Made by a program: the position numbers and the translations under genes. 64,000 nt of DNA from Rhizobium sp. BK418 (GTDB taxonomy: Bacteria > Pseudomonadota > Alphaproteobacteria > Rhizobiales > Rhizobiaceae), in NCBI RefSeq assembly GCF_004341105.1, contig NZ_SLZK01000003.1, positions 62,001 through 126,000 of the forward strand, given 5' to 3'. Shown here one piece after another: positions 61,601 to 64,000 of this stretch. Position 1 is the first letter of the stretch. Each line of letters opens with the position of its first letter. Below the pieces are notes generated by a model, which saw only the letters and a list, made by a program, of their open reading frames with translations, ran no database searches and was not told the origin of the DNA.

Positions 61601-61838
61601 TATAAAGCATGTCTTCGACGCCATTGATCTGCTGTTCGAGCGGCGTCGAAACCGTGTCGGCGATCGTCTGTGGATCGGCGCCCGGATAGGAGGTGCGCAC
61701 GACAATGGTCGGCGGCGCGATCTCGGGATACTGGGAGACCGGCAATTGCGTATAGGCGATGCTGCCGACGACGAGAAGGACAATGGAGATGACGGCCGCA
61801 AAGATCGGCCGGTCTACGAAGAAGTGAGCAAACCTCAT
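58659..61838 (-). CDS. RND multidrug efflux transporter (AcrB/HAE1 family)
   Basis: 1059 residues, full length. N-terminal [47 protein letters not shown]; porter domain; TM4 motif [60 protein letters not shown] with the paired proton-relay aspartates; second repeat with [16 protein letters not shown]. Twelve membrane segments expected. Overlaps the fusion-protein gene as ATGA. No outer-membrane channel gene is nearby, so it must borrow a TolC-type partner. Substrates unknown. Confidence 0.95.
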   Translation of the reverse strand: [1059 protein letters not shown]

Positions 61839-63010
61839 TGGCTGTTCTCCGCACCGGCGGTTTCCGGTGGAGCGTCCGTCCGCTCCTTCGGCAGTTCGGT
61901 CATCTGAGGCGTGACCTTTGCGCCAGGCCGGGCGCGGATCAGGCCGTTGACGATGATAGTCTCGGTGCCGTCGAGCCCCTCGCGAATGACGCGATAGCCA
62001 TAGAGTCGCGGACCGGGCCGCACCGGCTTGGTAGAAACCGTGCCGTCTGCGGCGACGACATAAACGACGCGCTCATTCTGGTCAGAGCCGATAGCCTCAT
62101 CGGGGACGAGAACGGCCTGATAGGTGTTGGAAGCCTCGACTTGAATGCGGCCGAAGAGGCCAGGCTGTAGGACGAGATCGGGGTTGGGGAAGCGGGCACG
62201 CAGACGAATCGTGCCGCTCTCATTGTCGATCCGGTTCTCGGCGAAATCGAGTTTTCCCTTGAATGGCTTGGCATTGGGATCCGAGATCGTGACCGTGACA
62301 TCCAGTCCGCCGCCGCCCTGCTGGAGATCCTTGCCGAGTTTGCGCGCCGTGTCGGCGAAATTCAGCAGCCGGCGCTCGTCGACGTCGAAATAGAAATCGA
62401 TGGGGTCGAGGGACACGATCGTTGTCAGTACGGTCTGATCGGTCTGCACGAGGTTACCGGCGGAGATCAGGCGGCGGTCGATGCGGCCGCCCAGCGGCGC
62501 AACGATCTCCGTATATTCCAAGTCGAGAGCTGCGCGATCGGCGGCAGCTTGCGCACCGCGGACATTGGCCTGGGCCGAATCGAATTCGCGGCGGCGGTCG
62601 TCCAGTGTCTGCGCCGACTGGCTGCCGCTCGAAGCAAGCGACTGCGCACGCTTATACTGCGCGTCGGCAAAGACTAGTGTCGATTTCGACGCTTCGAGTG
62701 CTGCATTGGCCTGATTGAGCGCGGTGACAAACGGTCGCTGATCGATGACGAATAGCCGGTCTCCTTTCTTCACCAGAGCACCGTCAGTGAAGTCGATTTC
62801 CTGCAAATAGCCGCCGACCCGCGATCGGACGGAGACTTCGTCGACCGGTTCGAAGCGACCGATGAATTCGTCATTATCGACCACGTCGCGCACGACGGGC
62901 TTGGCGACGGTAACGGGCGGGGGAGCAGGCGCCTGCTGCGCCTCGGCGATGAGCGGTAAAAAGGCCGCAAAGCAGCCGAGCACCAGTGTCTGTCGAAGCG
63001 AATAAGCCAT
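61835..63010 (-). CDS. RND efflux periplasmic adaptor (membrane fusion protein, AcrA-like)
   Basis: 391 residues. Signal peptide 1-25 (ending AEA-QQ). Biotinyl-lipoyl halves (VSVRSRVGGYLQEIDFTDGALVKKGDRLFVIDQRPF; VAPLGGRIDRRLISAGNLVQTDQTVLTTIVSLDPIDFYFDV), coiled-coil hairpin between (about 80-160) and C-terminal beta-barrel domain. GGGGG precedes the ATG. First gene of the pump operon, divergent from the MarR regulator. Confidence 0.92.
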   Translation of the reverse strand: MAYSLRQTLVLGCFAAFLPLIAEAQQAPAPPPVTVAKPVVRDVVDNDEFIGRFEPVDEVSVRSRVGGYLQEIDFTDGALVKKGDRLFVIDQRPFVTALNQANAALEASKSTLVFADAQYKRAQSLASSGSQSAQTLDDRRREFDSAQANVRGAQAAADRAALDLEYTEIVAPLGGRIDRRLISAGNLVQTDQTVLTTIVSLDPIDFYFDVDERRLLNFADTARKLGKDLQQGGGGLDVTVTISDPNAKPFKGKLDFAENRIDNESGTIRLRARFPNPDLVLQPGLFGRIQVEASNTYQAVLVPDEAIGSDQNERVVYVVAADGTVSTKPVRPGPRLYGYRVIREGLDGTETIIVNGLIRARPGAKVTPQMTELPKERTDAPPETAGAENSQ

Positions 63011-63505
63011 TCCGGTCCCCCTTGCGGGCGGCCGAACGCAGCCGCCTGAACCTATGCCTGAGATAAGCTGTCCATGCCTGCTGGAACGAAAGCATGAGCC
63101 TTCGTCCTAAGTCCGAATTTACTCATGCGTGGCTGCCGGGAAGATGACAGATGCAATCCTGCATCTCGAAATCAACCGGAGGAGGAAAACCACGATCTCC
63201 GTAAGCCTCTGAAGACAGACTATAAACGGGAGAATCCAAAAATTGCAAATGCCAATTGAGTGCGCGGAATTGGAGTCCGGCAACCCCCAGCATTTTCGGC
63301 GGTATATCGGTTTATCACGTTGTCGAGAGGGCTTTTATCCGCCGCTTCAACTTATCAAAGGGCTGCATCTGGAGCTCCGCTTAACCGTGGGCTGCGGCAT
63401 TTTAGCCGCAAGTGCGGAATCTTATGGTTGCATCCTTGTGCATTGCAGATGCTCAATATATCTATCAACATCATAAGGATGCTTATTACTAGCCGGCGAA
63501 GGTAT
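63011..63505. promoter_or_regulatory. Divergent control region of the RND pump and MarR genes with repeated AGATGCA motif
   Basis: AGATGCA-ATCC-TGCATCT (63149-63166) is a perfect 7-4-7 palindrome. The same half-site recurs as TGCATCT (63364-63370), TTGCATCC (63428) and AGATGC (63446-63451). Other repeats are CCAATT-N10-AATTGG (63252-63273) and TGCGGC-ATTTTA-GCCGCA (63393-63410). The MarR protein next door is the natural candidate to bind the AGATGCA sites. No gene was found in these 495 bases. Confidence 0.5.
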
Positions 63506-63970
63506 ATGACCAACAATCCAACACTCGGTTTTCTTCTGCACGACGTTGCCCGTCTGCTGCGCAAGCGGTTCGAGCAGCGCGCAAAAGACCTTGGGCTGAC
63601 GCGGTCTCAGTGGCAGACGCTTGCCTATCTCGCCAATAACGAGGGCATTCATCAGAGCGGTCTTGCCGAAATCCTCGAAATCGAGCCGATCACGCTCGTC
63701 CGCATCCTCGACAAGCTCGCCGAACGTGGCCTGATCGAGCGCCGTCAGCATCCGACCGACCGGCGTATCTGGCTGCTTTACATGCGCGAGCAAGCCCATC
63801 CGATTCTTGCCGAAATGCGCAAGATCGGGGACGTGACCCGCGGCGAAGCGCTTGATGGTGTCACCCCCGAACAGCGCGACCAGCTTTTCCAAATCCTATT
63901 CATAATGAAGACGAACCTGGTTCAGGCGTGCCGGACTCCGGTCGCCGATAATGAGACGAAACATGGCTGA
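63506..63970 (+). CDS. MarR-family transcriptional regulator
   Basis: 154 residues from the ATG at 63506, with AAGG 4 bases upstream; the longer open frame to 63260 is non-coding in look. Winged HTH: LGFLLHDVARLLRKRFEQRAKDLGLTRSQWQTLAYLANNEGIHQSGLAEILEIEPITLVRILDKLAERGLIERRQHPTDRRIWLLYMRE. Resembles regulators next to RND pumps that respond to toxic phenolics or drugs. Probably represses the divergent pump and itself. The next gene begins within its last codons. Confidence 0.9.
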   Translation: MTNNPTLGFLLHDVARLLRKRFEQRAKDLGLTRSQWQTLAYLANNEGIHQSGLAEILEIEPITLVRILDKLAERGLIERRQHPTDRRIWLLYMREQAHPILAEMRKIGDVTRGEALDGVTPEQRDQLFQILFIMKTNLVQACRTPVADNETKHG

Positions 63971-64000
63971 TCAATCCTCCCTGCGTGTCGTGTCTGACGC
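63963..64000 (+). CDS. Start of an unidentified gene overlapping the MarR gene
   Basis: An ATG at 63963, 8 bases before the end of the MarR gene, opens a frame (MADQSSLRVVSDA) that leaves the window. GAGA is 8 bases upstream. Only 12 codons are visible and no product can be named. The overlap suggests cotranscription with MarR. Confidence 0.4.
   Translation, partial: MADQSSLRVVSD

Noticed and set aside
63260..63505. 82-codon N-terminal extension of the MarR protein
   Set aside because: Composition is unlike protein and the stretch contains regulatory repeats. MarR proteins of this group begin near MTNNPTLGF.
1..64000. CRISPR arrays, tRNA or rRNA genes, prophage or transposase genes
   Set aside because: No regularly spaced direct repeats, no cloverleaf or rRNA segments and no integrase or transposase motifs were recognised on either strand by eye.

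Overview
The window looks like accessory, transport-rich DNA from a Rhizobium-type alphaproteobacterium. The base composition is GC-rich and the genes are packed in long ABC-transporter operons. Many genes overlap as ATGA. There is a FixJ-type two-component pair, and short intergenic repeats of a type I associate with Rhizobium are present. No rRNA, tRNA, ribosomal or replication gene was seen, so a chromid, megaplasmid or chromosomal island would fit; this is inference.

Left third (1-14 kb): the 3' part of a branched-chain amino-acid (Liv) importer operon on the minus strand, a polyphosphate kinase 2, a four-gene spermidine/putrescine-type ABC importer divergent from a GntR regulator and a mannonate dehydratase (uxuA), then a histidine kinase, a LuxR-type response regulator and a lone receiver protein. 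A structured, terminator-ended minus-strand transcript (candidate sRNA) lies at about 14126-14298.

Middle (14.5-40.7 kb): a plus-strand run of 11 genes (14499-27956) joins an aldo/keto reductase, a formaldehyde-activating-enzyme homologue, two aldehyde dehydrogenases, a LysR regulator, a complete peptide/nickel-type importer, an enolase-superfamily enzyme with an altered metal site and a GMC alcohol oxidase. It is followed by a convergent cupin. Next comes a LacI-controlled group: an M24-fold protein, LacI, and a minus-strand operon of a polar amino-acid ABC importer with a glycosylasparaginase. Two matching LacI-type palindromes support one regulon. A second peptide-type importer led by a cysteine-free AhpD-like protein follows.

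Right third (40.7-64 kb): a minus-strand operon carries a peptide-type importer, a putative GHL6-like glycoside hydrolase, a GH42 beta-galactosidase, a hydroxypyruvate-isomerase-like protein and a tartronate-semialdehyde-reductase-like protein. It is divergent from a LacI regulator and adjacent to a second TIM-barrel isomerase and an SDR, so it looks like an oligosaccharide uptake and breakdown locus. Then come an Rrf2 regulator with four cysteines, an SfnC-like acyl-CoA-dehydrogenase-fold protein, a metallophosphatase, and an AcrAB-type RND pump divergent from a MarR regulator.

Functions come from family motifs read by eye. Substrates of the transporters are not determined by the sequence.
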